Position numbers and translations under genes: made by a program. From Russula earlei (lineage: Eukaryota > Basidiomycota > Agaricomycetes > Russulales > Russulaceae): a stretch of DNA of 64,000 nucleotides. Location: NCBI GenBank assembly GCA_025769875.1, contig JAGFNK010000013.1, positions 1 through 64,000 of the forward strand. Reading direction: 5' to 3'. The notes beneath the pieces are model-generated. The model worked only from the letters and a program-made list of their open reading frames with translations, was not told the origin of the DNA and searched no databases. Positions 44,157-56,422 of this stretch are shown in pieces (the first letter of the stretch is position 1; each line of letters starts with the position of its first letter).

Positions 44157-46328
44157 AGGTGCGACTCGGGCTGGCCCGCACAAGTGAACGGGGGAGAAGT
44201 GTTTATTGCTTATCGGCTAAGAAGTGATAGTTTCTGAGTACAAGTGGCGATGAAGAGAGACAGCGAAAGACACAAATTCAAAGAAACCCGACTGACTCCA
44301 CTGGCTCGCGTCGCGTGCAATCAGATGAGTTCGGCCCGGGCTTTACGACGCCACACGACACGCCCCTCTGCTCTGCTCAGCGTTATGGTGGATCCGTTGA
44401 ACGGATATTTGGTGCAATCCAACGAACATCACATGCAAACCAACATGAAATCTACTCGAAATGATCCTCAAAGTTCAAGGTACGTAATACGGTACCGCAT
44501 CCAGGTACATTTGCGAGATGCAGAACAGACGCACATGGCGACTGCGCCGGTAATTATCTACTTAGTATCACTCACTGGCGTGGGCACAGAGAGGAAACAA
44601 GGAGTTAAAGGACTTGCAGACCTGGAGGCATCCGCGTGGTATCTAAAAACTCTTGGGGTGGTCACAATCCTGGCCCTATCGAGCCTCCGGCTTGTCTGAG
44701 GGAGACGGCTTCTTACGCAACGCGTTTCGCGTGTGATCTTTAGCTAGTGGAGGCTGGGGAAGGTCGCAGTTCAAATCGTAGTACAGCCGTGCCTGTTGCT
44801 CCTCCTGGCCGAGTGGGGGCGGGCGGCGGCTCGTAGCTCGCAAGACCCAGATGATTGTTACCCTTGGCCCGTGATAGGAGTCGGGGATGTCTGCGAAGGG
44901 TCAAATGCACTCGACCATCACGGGGTGGGCAGGCTGCCCACGCAAGTTCACGTCGTTGTGAAGGACTGGGCATGGACAGTGGTATTCTTGGAAGAGGAAT
45001 TAAAACTAATGACACGGGAAAAGGGCCTTACTCACGCATGTCACTGTTCTGACTGGAGTGCCGTCCCTAGATGGGCAGGAGCATGGCAAAAGAGGTGTGT
45101 GTGTTGGCTCATTCGCATGTTGTATCTCAGGCAATCTCCTGGGACGGACACTTGTGCTCGTCTGCACGCAGTATGTCTGTGAACGTCCCAGCTCTGAAGA
45201 TTACAAGAACTGCTACTGTGCCGACGGCGCCCGACAAGTGAGTAAATGCGACATCGATGACATCCTTGACTGGCCGCAGCCACAGGGAATTTTCGCCAAG
45301 GGGACGCATTTCTGTCCCATCGAATTTCTGAAAAAGTTGCGTGGGATGTAGGTGGTGAAAGGAGCACCGATCTCCCCGCTGCCAAAGTGAGAGTACGAGG
45401 CGTTTGCGAAAACTATATCATTCTTTGATAAGCAATGCAACGTGAAGCCGCTCACCGCGCCGACTTCCGTTCCCTGACCGAGCGCGTGCTCGAAGTACTT
45501 GCGAATTGCCAGGGAGATGTCAACAGATTGGTGCAAGAAAGCTGGCAGTGCCAATGGTGGGCCGTTCTCTTGGAGTACAAAACCGCCTATGAGATGCGTT
45601 CCACCGTCTGCGCGCAGCCAAGCTCGAAGGATCTCGACGACAGCGACCAGATGACGAATCATGACCGTAGTAGGTCTTCTTGAACAGCGCGCTCAGCTCG
45701 GCATGCGAGATCTCGACGTCCCGACAGATAACAAAAAACAAACAAGTGATTGACGTACTCTTCGCTTGTCAAAGTGCTCTCGATATCACCTCATTGGTGT
45801 CCTTTCGTATTTTCATTCCGTGGCTTCTTTCCAATACTTGGCTCATAGCCTACGTCTACTTCATAGACCGCATGCACCATTCCTGGATGAGTGTTAATGC
45901 AATCGTACATAGATATTATGCTTACGCGTTGATGTTCAGGCTGAACTTGCTGAAATGTATGCAAAGCGCGGTGAAACTTCTCGAAGTTTATGGACTCGGT
46001 GCGTCTCTTCGGACCAACAATTAGGGTGAGCCAACACCTATCTCTGTGCGCATCGATATTTTGGCTAGAGTGGGACGCCACGGTAGGCACGACATTGGAC
46101 TCTTCTGTGGAATCGGTCTCGTCCTAGCCGTCATTCGGTTATGTCTCTTCCTCATGTCTTCCGAGTTTTTCCCATGGAAAATCGACGCCTGATTGTGTGA
46201 GGAAGAATAGGTCAAGGAAGTACTACGTAGCAATCTGGCACTGGCGCATGATCGACGCGAGGCATCGGCATCGTGGGAACGGTGAGGGTTATCCACGTTC
46301 TCTTCCCCCTCCTCACCACCGTACTACG
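44157..46328. other. Unresolved region, about 2.2 kb
   Basis: No gene can be named here. On the minus strand a 150-codon open frame (45662-45213, with AWLRADGGTHLIGGFVLQEN) and a C-terminal-looking exon (EEQQARLYYDLNCDLPQPPL, ending near 44680) look coding and may belong to one gene. On the plus strand, CERPSSEDYKNCYCADGARQ (about 45179-45238) ends at a perfect GTGAGT donor. The two interpretations overlap, so at most one is right. Confidence 0.35.
45213..45662 (-). CDS. Hypothetical open frame, possible exon
   Basis: An open frame of about 150 codons with a balanced amino-acid composition (HLVAVVEILRAWLRADGGTH, then KYFEHALGQGTEVGAVSGFT). I recognise no family. It may be one exon of a minus-strand gene that continues toward 44680 (exon with LYYDLNCDLPQPPL). 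Start and splice sites are not established, and it could be a chance frame. Confidence 0.25.
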   Translation of the reverse strand: MIRHLVAVVEILRAWLRADGGTHLIGGFVLQENGPPLALPAFLHQSVDISLAIRKYFEHALGQGTEVGAVSGFTLHCLSKNDIVFANASYSHFGSGEIGAPFTTYIPRNFFRNSMGQKCVPLAKIPCGCGQSRMSSMSHLLTCRAPSAQ

Positions 46329-47710
46329 ATGATAGTCGTCCTTGCCATCCTCGCAGCTACCAGAGCGTCGTCTGTAGGCTATCGCTCTGCTCCCCTTGTC
46401 TCTCGAGACCAATTCGAAGCCGTACCCTGCGACGATCCGCAAGGACACAGGTCGCTCTGGGACATCATATGGAGTTGCGCGGTCACTATTTTGTTGTGCA
46501 CATGGGTCTCTGTACACCCCAACATCCCAAGTCCTGACGAGAGGTGGCCAAGAGTTACGCTGAGACGCATCGGACTCATGCTGGCTGCACTTTTCGTGCC
46601 AGAGGCAATGATTGCATGGGCACTTAGACAACGACTGGCTGCCGCTAAATTAGCAAAGGAACACAAACGTGAGTCCTAATAACTGACTGTGACAATAAAT
46701 AGTGATAATTCGAGACAGGAGAGGGATGGACGCTCACTCATGGTTTCTTCGCGGTTATGGGAGGATTCATGGAGTATGAGGGAAGCAAGCCAATCCGAGT
46801 GCTGTTGCCTGAACAGCTAGAATCCTATTCTCTTATGGGCAATGGGAACTTCCCGAGGATCGCGAAAGCGGAGATCGACGACAAGAACAAAGGAGATGTC
46901 ATCTCGAAAATGCTCGTCATACTGCAGACAGGCTGGTTCATTACGCAATGTATTGCACGAAGTATTCAAGAACTCCCGGTCACCGAACTAGAGCTTGTCA
47001 CAGTTGCTTTTGCAACTCTCAATTTTGCGATGTACGTCTTGTGGTGGGACAAGCCTCTGAACGTGCAACGCGCAGTGCGCGTATACAAGAAATTAAGCCC
47101 TGAACAGCACACGGATGATTGGGATGATGAAGTTGAAGCTACTAGCACTGTTGGATTTTGGGGCGCGCTTCGAGATGGTCTTTCCGGGGTTCCAGCTGCG
47201 ATCTCCCTTGGGCCGTTCATTGCAGATCCAGATGTCCACGACGAGCCATGGCTACTCCGAGTCGTCATGTGGCCACTTGTCAAGCCTACTCACATTTTAT
47301 ATGGCAGAATTGCAGAGCATGAGACAAGGATTGCCACGTTTTATCCTGATGATTGGGTCACTGACAGAATGAACTTTGCAATGATCATTGTGGCGACTGT
47401 CGCGTTGGCCTTTGGCGGCATTCACTGCATTGGATGGACATTCACTTTTCCCTCGAGCTTGGAGCGAACTCTCTGGCGTGTTGCATCAGTGTCCATAACC
47501 ACAATCCCAGTTTTGCTTCTTTTACTCGTATTTGCATCTAGTTACTTGCAATTGGAGGGTAAGGCTTGGAACACCATTTTGATGCCGCCATTATTCCTTT
47601 ATATGCTTAGTCGAGTGGCATTGCTTATACTCCCTTTCCTGTCTCTTAGATCGCTTCCCCCTGCAGCCTACCATATTATCCACTGGCTGTCATTCATCCC
47701 ACATGTATAA
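46329..47710 (+). CDS. Fungal multipass membrane protein, function unknown
   Basis: Two exons (46329-46668, 46719-47710) give 443 residues. A signal-type start (MIVVLAILAATRASS), then several predicted membrane helices: SLWDIIWSCAVTILLCTWVS, LMLAALFVPEAMIAWAL, FAMIIVATVALAFGGIHCIG, SITTIPVLLLLLVFASSYLQ and MPPLFLYMLSRVALLILPFL. The central block (ILQTGWFITQCIARSIQELP, VTELELVTVAFATLNFAMYV, LWWDKPLNVQRAVRVYKK) is the recognisable core of a large, uncharacterised family expanded in agaricomycetes. No catalytic motif is visible. Which side the ends face is not determined. Confidence 0.75.
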
Positions 47711-47833
47711 TCCACACTCTTACTGACATAGGGCTGCTTAGGAGCTGAGATGATCAACCCTGCAATACTGCTTTGGAGTTAGAGAGCATAGTACAGAGTT
47801 GAGAACCTGAACATGAGGCCAAAGAGACAGAGG

Positions 47834-48428
47834 TGTTATGATCTACCCTTCTGTCAGTTTGTCACTAGTCTTTTTTTGCTATTATTCTCTCCTGTCACCC
47901 TTGTTCCCTTGGTTACTGTTTCATCCCTTGATGCTGATGATCCTCGTTGTTTCACCTATTGTGTTTCATCTATTGTTCAAGTTCCTTTTGCTATTGGTTC
48001 ACTACTATCTATTGTTCCGCATACAGTACTGTACAGCCTCACTAGATACAGTATTTAAGCACCTGTAAAAGCTGGGGAATGCCCCAAGCTTAGCTTTGTC
48101 CCATTTCCTGTCACATCCCTTTGCCCTGTATCCTCTCTCAATCACAACTTGTGTTGTGCTGGCTCATACTCTGCTTGATTTGAGCTTGTCACAAGGGACC
48201 TTTGTGTTCCTCTTCCTCCTCTGCTTCTCCCTCATTGTCCTCTTCTTCTGTGAAACCAGAAGATCAACTCTGTCTGCAGATTAGGTCATCCTTGGCTTAA
48301 TCTTGAGACACTAAACCTTTGAACCAGTCTCCTTGAGCCAGTCCCTCATTGAACCTCTGAACCAAGTCACTGGGACTCAGCCTCACTGAATCCTGAGCTA
48401 ATGCTCTAACGACCGCAATGCTGTAACA
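47834..48428. mobile_element. Solo LTR with 5-bp target-site duplication
   Basis: A 595-bp element begins TGTTA and ends TAACA, the perfect inverted TG...CA termini of a retrotransposon long terminal repeat. It is flanked on both sides by AGAGG (47829-47833 and 48429-48433), an exact 5-bp target duplication. A TATA-like element (GTATTTAAG near 48050) lies inside. No gag-pol coding sequence adjoins it, so it is a solo LTR left by recombination between two LTRs. The intact duplication implies a fairly recent insertion. The superfamily (copia or gypsy) cannot be told from the LTR alone. Confidence 0.82.
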
Positions 48429-48433
48429 AGAGG

Positions 48434-49070
48434 AAACAACACTGTGATATACATGCTGATTAACAGGAAAGCATTCACATATATACTAGAAGCTTATAAT
48501 AGGAGACAAGATAGAAACAAGGACAGTTGGAAACTGGATCATCACATAAACTTGATCATGGATGATGCAATTATTCATGCTCAGAACAATTCCTCTCCAG
48601 GTTCAGCACTCTCCACTCATTTATGACCTATCATGCTTATACAAGTAGTCAAACAGTGCAACCAGACACTGGTTGGCTGGTTGAGCTGAATAGGAACTGC
48701 TACAGTTGAAGGCACTACTTTTCATCCCATCCATAGGGTGCTTAATAATCATCACCCAGCTGAGCAGCCAAAATCTAGGAAGGAAAATGGGTGGAATATG
48801 CTGATTCTGTGATTTTTGATTTTTGGCTGCTTGTTTCAAGTTTGGCACCCATGTATATTAGCAAGATTGAGATAGAAATGTGCTCCAACAACCCACACTA
48901 GAGCTCAGAGGTCACCAAATTTGGTTAGTGGGGTGGTTATGGACAATAGCTGGGCTATGGGTTTTAATTAGGAACACAATTGGTGGACAAGATTCTATGG
49001 GTTATTACATATGGGTTATCACAGCTATGGGTTATGACAGAGTCAATTATAAAACCTTTTTCAGGGAATA
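48434..49070. other. AT-rich, probably transposon-derived stretch
   Basis: Markedly AT-richer than the surrounding genes, with no supported coding exon. It contains a short tandem of TATGGGTTAT units (48994-49040). Composition resembles the adjacent LTR, so it may be older transposon debris. No termini or target duplication were recognised. Confidence 0.35.
48994..49040 (+). repeat. Short degenerate tandem of TATGGGTTAT
   Basis: Three copies of TATGGGTTAT spaced by about 6 nt, with another related TATGGGTTTT at about 48957. Too short to classify. Confidence 0.45.
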
Positions 49071-49272
49071 ATTGGGATTTGAACCCAAAGGTTGTCAGTG
49101 CAGGGTGTTCACATTCTCATCAGGTATGCGGTCTACCCATAGGCCTGGGGGTGGTGGTACCAGTACGCCATCCAGCACCCTCTGTGCCGGAAATTCGCCC
49201 CGATGTCCCGAAAGGTCACGCACTCACGTACACGCAAAAGTTGTTCGGTCCAGGGTGAGTGAGATTGGCCAT

Positions 49273-49928
49273 CGGACGACCAAATCGAGAAAATCAAAGA
49301 CGGACTGGCCTCGCATCCCACAGTTTATGTACAGATGCTCCAGCAATGCGTTCAAGTTTTCACAGACAGGTCGAGGTACCAGATGGTCTGTGGTCTGGGT
49401 CTCCTGAATGCAGAGATATGTATCAAAGTAAAGAAGATCAGGAACGCCGCACGAAATATGATGTCGTACCCACTTTCGTGCAAAAGATTGGCATCCCGAA
49501 TTCCCCCACGAAGGTGGATTTCGATATTCTCATCGCTTTTGGATCACTTGCATCGGATGACATCTTAGTGACTCAGATTGGGCCGCGCATATTGGAGAAG
49601 CCATGTATCCGATTGGTGTCAAAGGGATAACAGTGACGTATCCAGACAGAATTACGGGCGGGGAGCTTATCACAGCAAAATACGGTTCATCTGTTCTGGT
49701 CGATAGATAGCTTCGATCCGGGCAAGGACGATATTCCTTTTTCAGCTGATCCCGATCGGACAGGTGCTGTAACCCATGCCCAAAATCGGGTTGCGAGGGT
49801 TTACTCGGTTCTCGTTGTTGAGTCGTATATCTCGGCATCATTAGGGGCGCAAGCGGTCACTATGAACGCGAAGCTGCAATGCGTGCCAATTGGCGGGCGT
49901 TTCCTTGCTGGGAACGATATGAGACAAT
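49273..49928 (+). CDS. Unidentified multi-exon gene, 3' part
   Basis: Three coding stretches join cleanly by splicing: DDQIEKIKDGLASHPTVYVQ...VFTDR, then (intron GTCGAG...ATGCAG) DMYQSKEDQERRTKYDVVPT with KVDFDILIAFGSLASDDILV and GPRILEKPCIRL, then (intron GTGTCA...ATCACAG, about 65 nt) QNTVHLFWSIDSFDPGKDDI with AKLQCVPIGGRFLAGNDMRQ and a stop at 49926-49928. Frame is kept across both joins, which argues for a real gene. The 5' end is not resolved; it may start upstream of 49250 or be damaged by the transposon-rich neighbourhood. I recognise no family. Confidence 0.42.
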
Positions 49929-50520
49929 GACCATGTGATAACGTCGGTGGTGGGCACCACCTAGATGTAGGTCGCATGGTGAATGCAAGGTAGTTGGCGC
50001 TTCTCGATGATCATTAATCGATTTTGGAGCGGGCATATGGGAATGCCAGTACACTTGATAGATGGGGTTGTCACGATGTAAATGCTTAATGAGCGTGACG
50101 GCTTTACAACATCTAGGTTGTCAATGGTAGTTAGGGCTCCACGCAGAAAAGAAAATGGAGATAAACGTTATTAGATAAGTTGATTGATGGAGTGACAAGC
50201 GTGGAATGCACGACACTTGTACGTGGAAGTGGGGCAGGTGAACACGCTGTAGATGAGTCACGGATGCGCAGCACAAGAGGCGCCAAGCGGAAAAGAGAAG
50301 ACGGTATCTTGAGGGCCAACAGTATGTGTGTGAAATTCCACGACGTATCCTCGGCCGAGCAGAGATCAGGAAGGAGGCTGGAAATAGCTTGTCGGACGGA
50401 TGAAACGAGTGCTGAGATAAGGTTACGAAAGGAGTCAACAGCGGCCACCCAACAGCCATCGATTTCGCCTACATAAGTAAGAGCATACGAAGCCCTCCCC
50501 CTTTCAGTACAACTCCATTG
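49929..50520 (+). other. Intergenic before the large hypothetical gene
   Basis: No coding motif on either strand; presumed promoter of the gene at 50521. Confidence 0.4.
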
Positions 50521-52792
50521 ATGGTCAAACCACCACCTCCCTTGACTCTCTCCGACGTCCATGACAACAACCTCTCCGAGTTGGATAGTATCTCTGACTC
50601 GGATTGGCTCGACATTTCTGCCTCTGAAGATGCCGGCTCAATCGGTATCTTAGAGAGCGACCGTGACGAAGGGGAGGACCGCCCTTTCTCCCGGCGATCG
50701 TACAGCAGCCGTTCGAGTTCCAGAGATGGAGACGTCGACATCTGGGAGGGGTTGGTGGAAAGCACTGATGATGAAGCACCAGAGGAACCACCGGAGTTCT
50801 CCCTTCGTCCTTCTCCACTGAGTATGTCAACTTACGCCGCTGTTGATGGCTATTCCGCCGAAGAGCGACGCGTGGAGGATGCGCTTAACCAGAGTATGAT
50901 CAGCACACTCAGCACATCCCGCGCCAGTTCTATGAGCGCAAGTGGCACAGCCAACCATCCTCCAACCCGTCCACGCGATTTGAGGCTGTCATTTCCTGAC
51001 CCTCTATCAGGTTCTAAAGATGATTTACTTCGTTCCCATGAGGAGCCGTGCTCGTCACCAACTACTGTGGATGCTCCCCAGCTGTCAGAGCTTTCAGATG
51101 ACGAGGAGCTGCCCCAGACACCCCTCTCATCGCCATCCTTCCTTCTCAAGCTACCCACCGTCGAATTCGAGATATATTTGTATGGCACCCCACCCGAGCA
51201 CAAGTGGTCGATCGTCGAAAGCTTGTTAGAGAAATGGGGTGCTACTTCAAACTGCACCGTCTCGAAACGTCATCCTCAAAGCCAGAACACATCTCTCTAT
51301 TGGCTTCACACGAAGGGAAACCTTCATCGCCTCTCCCTAGGCAGTGCAGTATCTGTCATCGACAACACAGACGCTCAATCAGTGGTAGGTGTAGCTTTAC
51401 CTTATTCGCTAACCGTTGATGTTCAGCTCCACCAGTCGAACACGGAACCAATCCTGGACAAGCAATCGCTGGCCATTGTCTTCCTGCCCACGTATCTCCC
51501 TTCTTTACCTTCGCACACACTATTCCTACCAGTAGTCGCATCCTCGTCCCGCGAGCTCGTTGCCGCTGGACTTGACGAGCGCGAACGTCAGGTGTACGAA
51601 CAACAATGGAGCATCTTCGAAGTTCCCAAGAAGCAACATCTTTTCCCAAATGCAGCTACCATTCTTGCAGGGATTGACGTTGACCGCATGGAGGCCTCTG
51701 AGGTCGTTCAAGCTTTCGAGCCCCTTCAACCCCTTCGTCGAAAGATCTTCCGTGGTATCAAGAATCAAGTTGTGGCCACCCCTGCCCTGACCATGTGTGT
51801 CTTAAATCCCAATAATAACAGTTCGGTATATCTGACCGTATACATACAGTGTGGCAATCCTTTCCATCGTACTCGGCTATATTGTCAGCCGTTTCATGCC
51901 CCTTCCCGTTGCTACAGCGCCGTTTGCGGAGAAAGCCGATTCCGTCAACAAATCCGCCGTAAATATATCGGAACATCTGTCTACTTCCTTTATGGCGCCG
52001 ATGTCCTCGGCCATTTCTCTATCTCCAATGAGAGACATCTCTATTGTCATTGCCAGCACATCCTCTTCTAGCCTGTCCACAAATCCAACAGGCCGACGAG
52101 GCTCCTTGAAGGGCACTGAGGAACTTCGTATGCGCGATGAAAAACTGATGAGCGTGGCGGTTACCTCTGGTTCGAAGAGTCTTGTTATTTCCCAACAATC
52201 ACCATCGTCCTTGTCTGAAGTCTCAATCCGCTCGAAGGCGCTCGCTGTGTTTCATCAGGCAACGGAGAAATCCATGCACATGCCTACCGAGAAAGCTCCC
52301 ACCGTTACCACGCGATCCAGGGCCGAAACTATGTACTCCCTCAGCACCCGTCTTGCCAGCTCTCTCTCAGAGATGTTTAACGTGAAAGTACTTGCTGGCG
52401 TCCTACGTGCGGACATGCAGGAATTGCTTGACGCGTTGGACGAGCTTCTGCAGGTCCTTAGCCGACAGGTCGCTTCGGCTGTACACGTGACGGAAGGATT
52501 GCGCGATCAAGTACGACGTCGTAATCGACACGCTCAACAGAGGGCCCGTGCTCTCCGTGAGAAGGGCGAACGCATGGTTTCATCGCTTAGTGAAAGAGCG
52601 CGTGGCCACGTCGCACGAGCGCGGTCGCAGGCTCGCGCTTTGAAGGATTCGATCAGCACGGAGGTCGCCACTGTATGCAAAAAGCACCAGGAGGGCGGGC
52701 TCATTCAGAAGATGCGCAAACGACAGCGGGGCCAGAGCCGCAAGCTGCGTAACAGTATGCGGCGCGTTGTAAAGGGTCGCATGGGCTTTTAA
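50521..52792 (+). CDS. Large hypothetical protein with one membrane segment
   Basis: Two exons (50521-51794, 51850-52792) give 738 residues. The N-terminus is acidic and Ser-rich (LSELDSISDSDWLDISASED), as in regulatory tails. A folded part follows (LKLPTVEFEIYLYGTPPEHK, IFRGIKNQVVATPAL). A single hydrophobic segment (TIVAILSIVLGYIVSRF) created by the splice lies near residue 430. After Ser/Thr-rich sequence, the C-terminus is a long basic helix (MQELLDALDELLQVLSRQVA; RDQVRRRNRHAQQRARALRE) ending KGRMGF. The layout, with a disordered acidic head, one TM and a basic coiled-coil tail, suggests an organelle-contact or autophagy-related scaffold, but I recognise no family and this is only a guess. 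Confidence 0.68.
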
Positions 52793-53574
52793 GAGTCGTC
52801 GTCCTGTTGCGCTTTTTGTTAGTATCCCAGGTACGTGAGTCTTCACTCGGTGTTGGTTATTTCATCCCTGTATTGCCTGCCCGTTGGCTATCTGGCCATT
52901 TATGGTTGCTTACATGTGTCTATGGTGTCTATCAATGAAATAAAGTATGTTGTACCCTATAAGAATGGAGGCCTTTGGGCGCCTAAGAGGCAAGGATGGA
53001 ACTGTATCGCATCATAGATGTCGGTGTATGATATGCTTGTTAGTAATTCAATAACATGCTACTGCCCTGCCATCACTCGAGTCAGTCTCAGTGCAACAGC
53101 CCATCATCGATCTTTTCCCCATCTCAGGTTGTCAACCAGCTTGTCATGTCAAATTCACCAATCCATCGCATCAAACTGTATTGAAAACATGTAAGTAACT
53201 CCAGAAACACCTTTCTTTGGTTCGGATCCGGGTCGACAAATTGGCCGTGCGTCCCGAAAAAGGAGAAATCGAGGGCTCGCAAAGCCCTTCCTATTTGTCA
53301 CGCTGGCGATGATTGTCGTCGTCGGTCCTCGCAGCCCGAGGCACGTTGCAATGATACCGGACATGAACCTCCCGCCCCACCAACACGTGTAGAATTGCTC
53401 CATGTCGCATCAGGCGTGGGCAACCCAGAGGGTTAAGCATAGCAATGCACAGCAGGTGAGACGGCCAGCGATATAATATTCAGCCGCGCGCTCCCTCTCG
53501 TTCCATTGTCTTCGCCATTTTCGTCTTTCTCTGAATCCCCTACCCACCCTCCTCCCACCCTCAGGCTGTTTGGT
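52793..53574 (+). other. Intergenic before the GH5 gene
   Basis: No supported gene. Open frames at 53155-53403 (-) and 53410-53634 (-) lack motifs. A TATAAT-like string near 53473 lies about 100 bp upstream of the GH5 start. Confidence 0.4.
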
Positions 53575-55431
53575 ATGTGGTGGAGATTCACCCCTTTGCT
53601 CGGCTTGGTCGCAGCGCCGGCGCTCGCGGCTCATCCGCAGTGCATACTGGCTTTACCATCAACAAACCCCACCCCGCTAGCAGCGCATAGCCCCACTTCA
53701 TCCGTCCCCGTCTCTTCCCAAACGTCAACCTTCCCGACACCCTCATCGACGCCCTTTGTTGCGTTTCCCTACGGAAGCACACCCATCCGCGGCGTGAATC
53801 TGTGCGTCCCTTCTTTTTTTTTGATGCCTGCCTGGCTGATTTTTTTTTTCTTTTTGAAACAATCTCACCCTTGGTACCAGCGGAGGATGGTTCGTGCTCG
53901 AGGTATGCGTCTTCATACCGTTCGTTCTTCTCTTTGAGCCCGCACGCACTCAAGCGCGGGTGTACGCGAACGCTAGCCGTGGATAACGCCGAGCATCTTT
54001 ATCAATACGAAAAACGACGCTATCGTCGACGAGTACACGTTTGGCCAGATGCAAGACTACCAAACTGCACTGGGAGTACTTCGGCAGCACTGGGACACTT
54101 GGATCACGGAGGAAGATTTCATGGCGATTGCCGCGGCCGGTCTCACGCACGTCCGGTAAGTCCGACTCACCCTCCTTCTCACACACGCTGAGATGGGATG
54201 ATGCTCTCGTAACTAAAAATTACACTTTTCGTGAAATCCCTCTCGATGGGTTCAGCCTTCCTATCGGGTACTGGTCTGTCCCAAGCAACGTTTCCGTTTC
54301 GCCATATATCCCTGGCGCGTGGTCATACATCCAGCGCGCGGTGACCTGGGCGCGCAAGCATGGCCTGCACACCATCATCGACCTTCACGGTGCACCGGGT
54401 TCGCAAAACGGGTACGATAACTCCGGGAGACGCACAAACTCGCCGCAGTGGGCACTCCATCCTGCGAACGTGAACGCGACTCTCGCAATCATGCAGGTGA
54501 TCGCCTCACAACTGGGACCCCAGGTGGACGCGATTGAGCTACTGAATGAGGTCGCCGGGTTCTATGGGCAGGTGTGGGACTCCGCCGTGAGGGACTACTG
54601 GAGGAGAGGGTTCGACGCGGTGAGGCAAGCGGCAGGCGATGATGTCGTTGTGGTCCTTGGAGATGCCTTCGAAGGTGTCAATGTACGTGCTTTCACCGCG
54701 GAGTCCTGAAATTGGCTTTACCATGACAAATTGATGCGTTCGCCTGTGTAGAATTGGCAGGGTTTCTTTCCTGACCCACAAGGAAACAGGGTGATGATGG
54801 ACTACGTGCGTCTGACGACTTTGTCTTGGCTGACTTGCTCTGATACCGACTTTTAGCACGAGTATCAAATCTTCAGCGACGGGGAGCTGTCTCGTTCTCA
54901 TGATCAGCACATACAATTTGTGTGTCGGAATATCCTTCCAAATCTCGCGGCCTTTGCATCCAATAACATGTGGACGGTGTCCGGGGAATGGTCGACTGCG
55001 ATTACCGATTGCGCACAATGGCTCAATGGGCGGGGTACCGGCGCCAGATGGGACGGCTCTATCGGAGGTGGCGGCACCATATTCGGTTCTTGTGAAGGCT
55101 TCACGGGCAATTGGACCACCTTCTCCCAGGATTATGTAGCATTTTTGCGAAAGTGAGTCTGCCGTAGCAACCTGTTCCTATGAAGGCAAGATGACCATGC
55201 CATACAGGTACTGGGAGGTGCAAGTGGAGCTCGGAGAGGCGGTACAAGGATGGATATATTGGACGTGGAAGGTGCGATCTCTTTAATCTGCTACAATGAG
55301 GTGAAATGTCTCAGGGTACTTCGTAGACTGAGAGCGCGGACGAGTGGAGCTACCAGAAGGGTGTTGAGGGCGGTTGGATCCCACAAGACCCCTCGCAACG
55401 ATTATATCCAGGACTTTGCAATGGGACATAA
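53575..55431 (+). CDS. EXG1: GH5 exo-beta-1,3-glucanase, secreted
   Basis: Hydrolyses beta-1,3-glucan from non-reducing ends; acts on fungal wall or plant glucan. Signal peptide MWWRFTPLLGLVAAPALAAH, then a Ser/Thr/Pro linker. Exon 1 ends at 53801 and exon 2 starts at 53881, giving RGVNLGGWFVLE, the start of the GH5 barrel. TWITEEDFMAIAAAGLTHVR, LPIGYWSVPS, GLHTIIDLHGAPGSQNGYDN and AIELLNEVAGFYG follow; the Glu of LLNE is the acid/base. DYHEYQIFSDGEL brings the conserved His-Tyr, and MWTVSGEWSTAITDCAQWLN brings the nucleophile Glu (GEW). GWIYWTWK and a final exon (DEWSYQKGVEGGWIPQDPSQ...) end at 55431. All family residues are present. Poly-T tracts sit in the first intron. Confidence 0.93.
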
Positions 55432-56422
55432 CCATGTGGCGTAAATTTGGAGACTGATTATGATTTCAACGAAGTTTATGGACTCAGTTGGACCATTTCA
55501 TGAACAAGATGGTCACCGCGCAGTTCTTAACAGTAAACTGACCAGCGTTGTCGCAGGGTGCAATGGACGCCTTGTCCAGTCCTTCAATCGATTCCAGCAA
55601 GGATGGTGGTATACATGACAGGCGAAGCTCAAAAAACCGAATGCACCAAGTTGGACACTTGTTTGACGAAAAGATGGGTAATCACATTCGGTACTGCGCC
55701 ATCGTTGGTTCCGCGTGGTATGGAGCGCAAAAACCGCGGGCATAAAGGCTGACTTGGTCCCACCACCAGGCACAGTGGTGCCATGTCTCGGCTTCGTTCG
55801 CGTACAGTTGATGGCGACAAATCATGATACAAAATCACTTGCATCATACAATATGTGATGCTCCTTTCTCTGTAAAATGTTGATCAACCCCTGCTTCCCT
55901 ACTACTACACCCTAGAGCCATCTCATGAAGGAGGTTGCTCAATATCACAGGTTAAATTTGACTATTCAAAAATACATTGATTGAGTTACCTACTATTGCC
56001 TGCAAGAAATGACAATGGATGTTGTGCTCACTGGTTCTGCTCGCCAGGCTGATCCCGTGCTTGCCGCAACATATATCAGCGGCGGCGCCACACCTTGACG
56101 TCGTTTCTCCGCCCGTGACCGTGGACTTCGTGATCACCGAGGTGAATATGCTTGCGGCATTTCCATAATAGCGTCACTATGTCAGTTCGCCCTACAACGG
56201 ACACTCCACCCGACCTCACTTCTTTTGGCGATATGGTGGTGGTGGTGGGCATACTTATAGCACCACTGGCATGCTGCGAGCAGACTCGACCCCACATCAA
56301 TCGTTGTCTTTCTTACTCTCCACCCCAGCTGGAAGGGTATCTGTCGCGTCCCCACTCCTGTCATCTGCGCACCTCCTTTTTCACCATTTCTTGACTTGAG
56401 GAGAATCTCCGATAAGTCAAAC
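55432..56422. other. Intergenic between GH5 and AA14 genes
   Basis: Nearly 1 kb without supported coding sequence. A few open frames (55513-55773, 55548-55752) are mutually overlapping and lack motifs. Confidence 0.4.

Noticed and set aside
49060..49110. tRNA-like T-arm (TTGGGTTCAAATCCCAA) on the minus strand
   Set aside because: The T-stem is perfect, but no matching 5' acceptor, D-arm or anticodon arm is found at the right distance.
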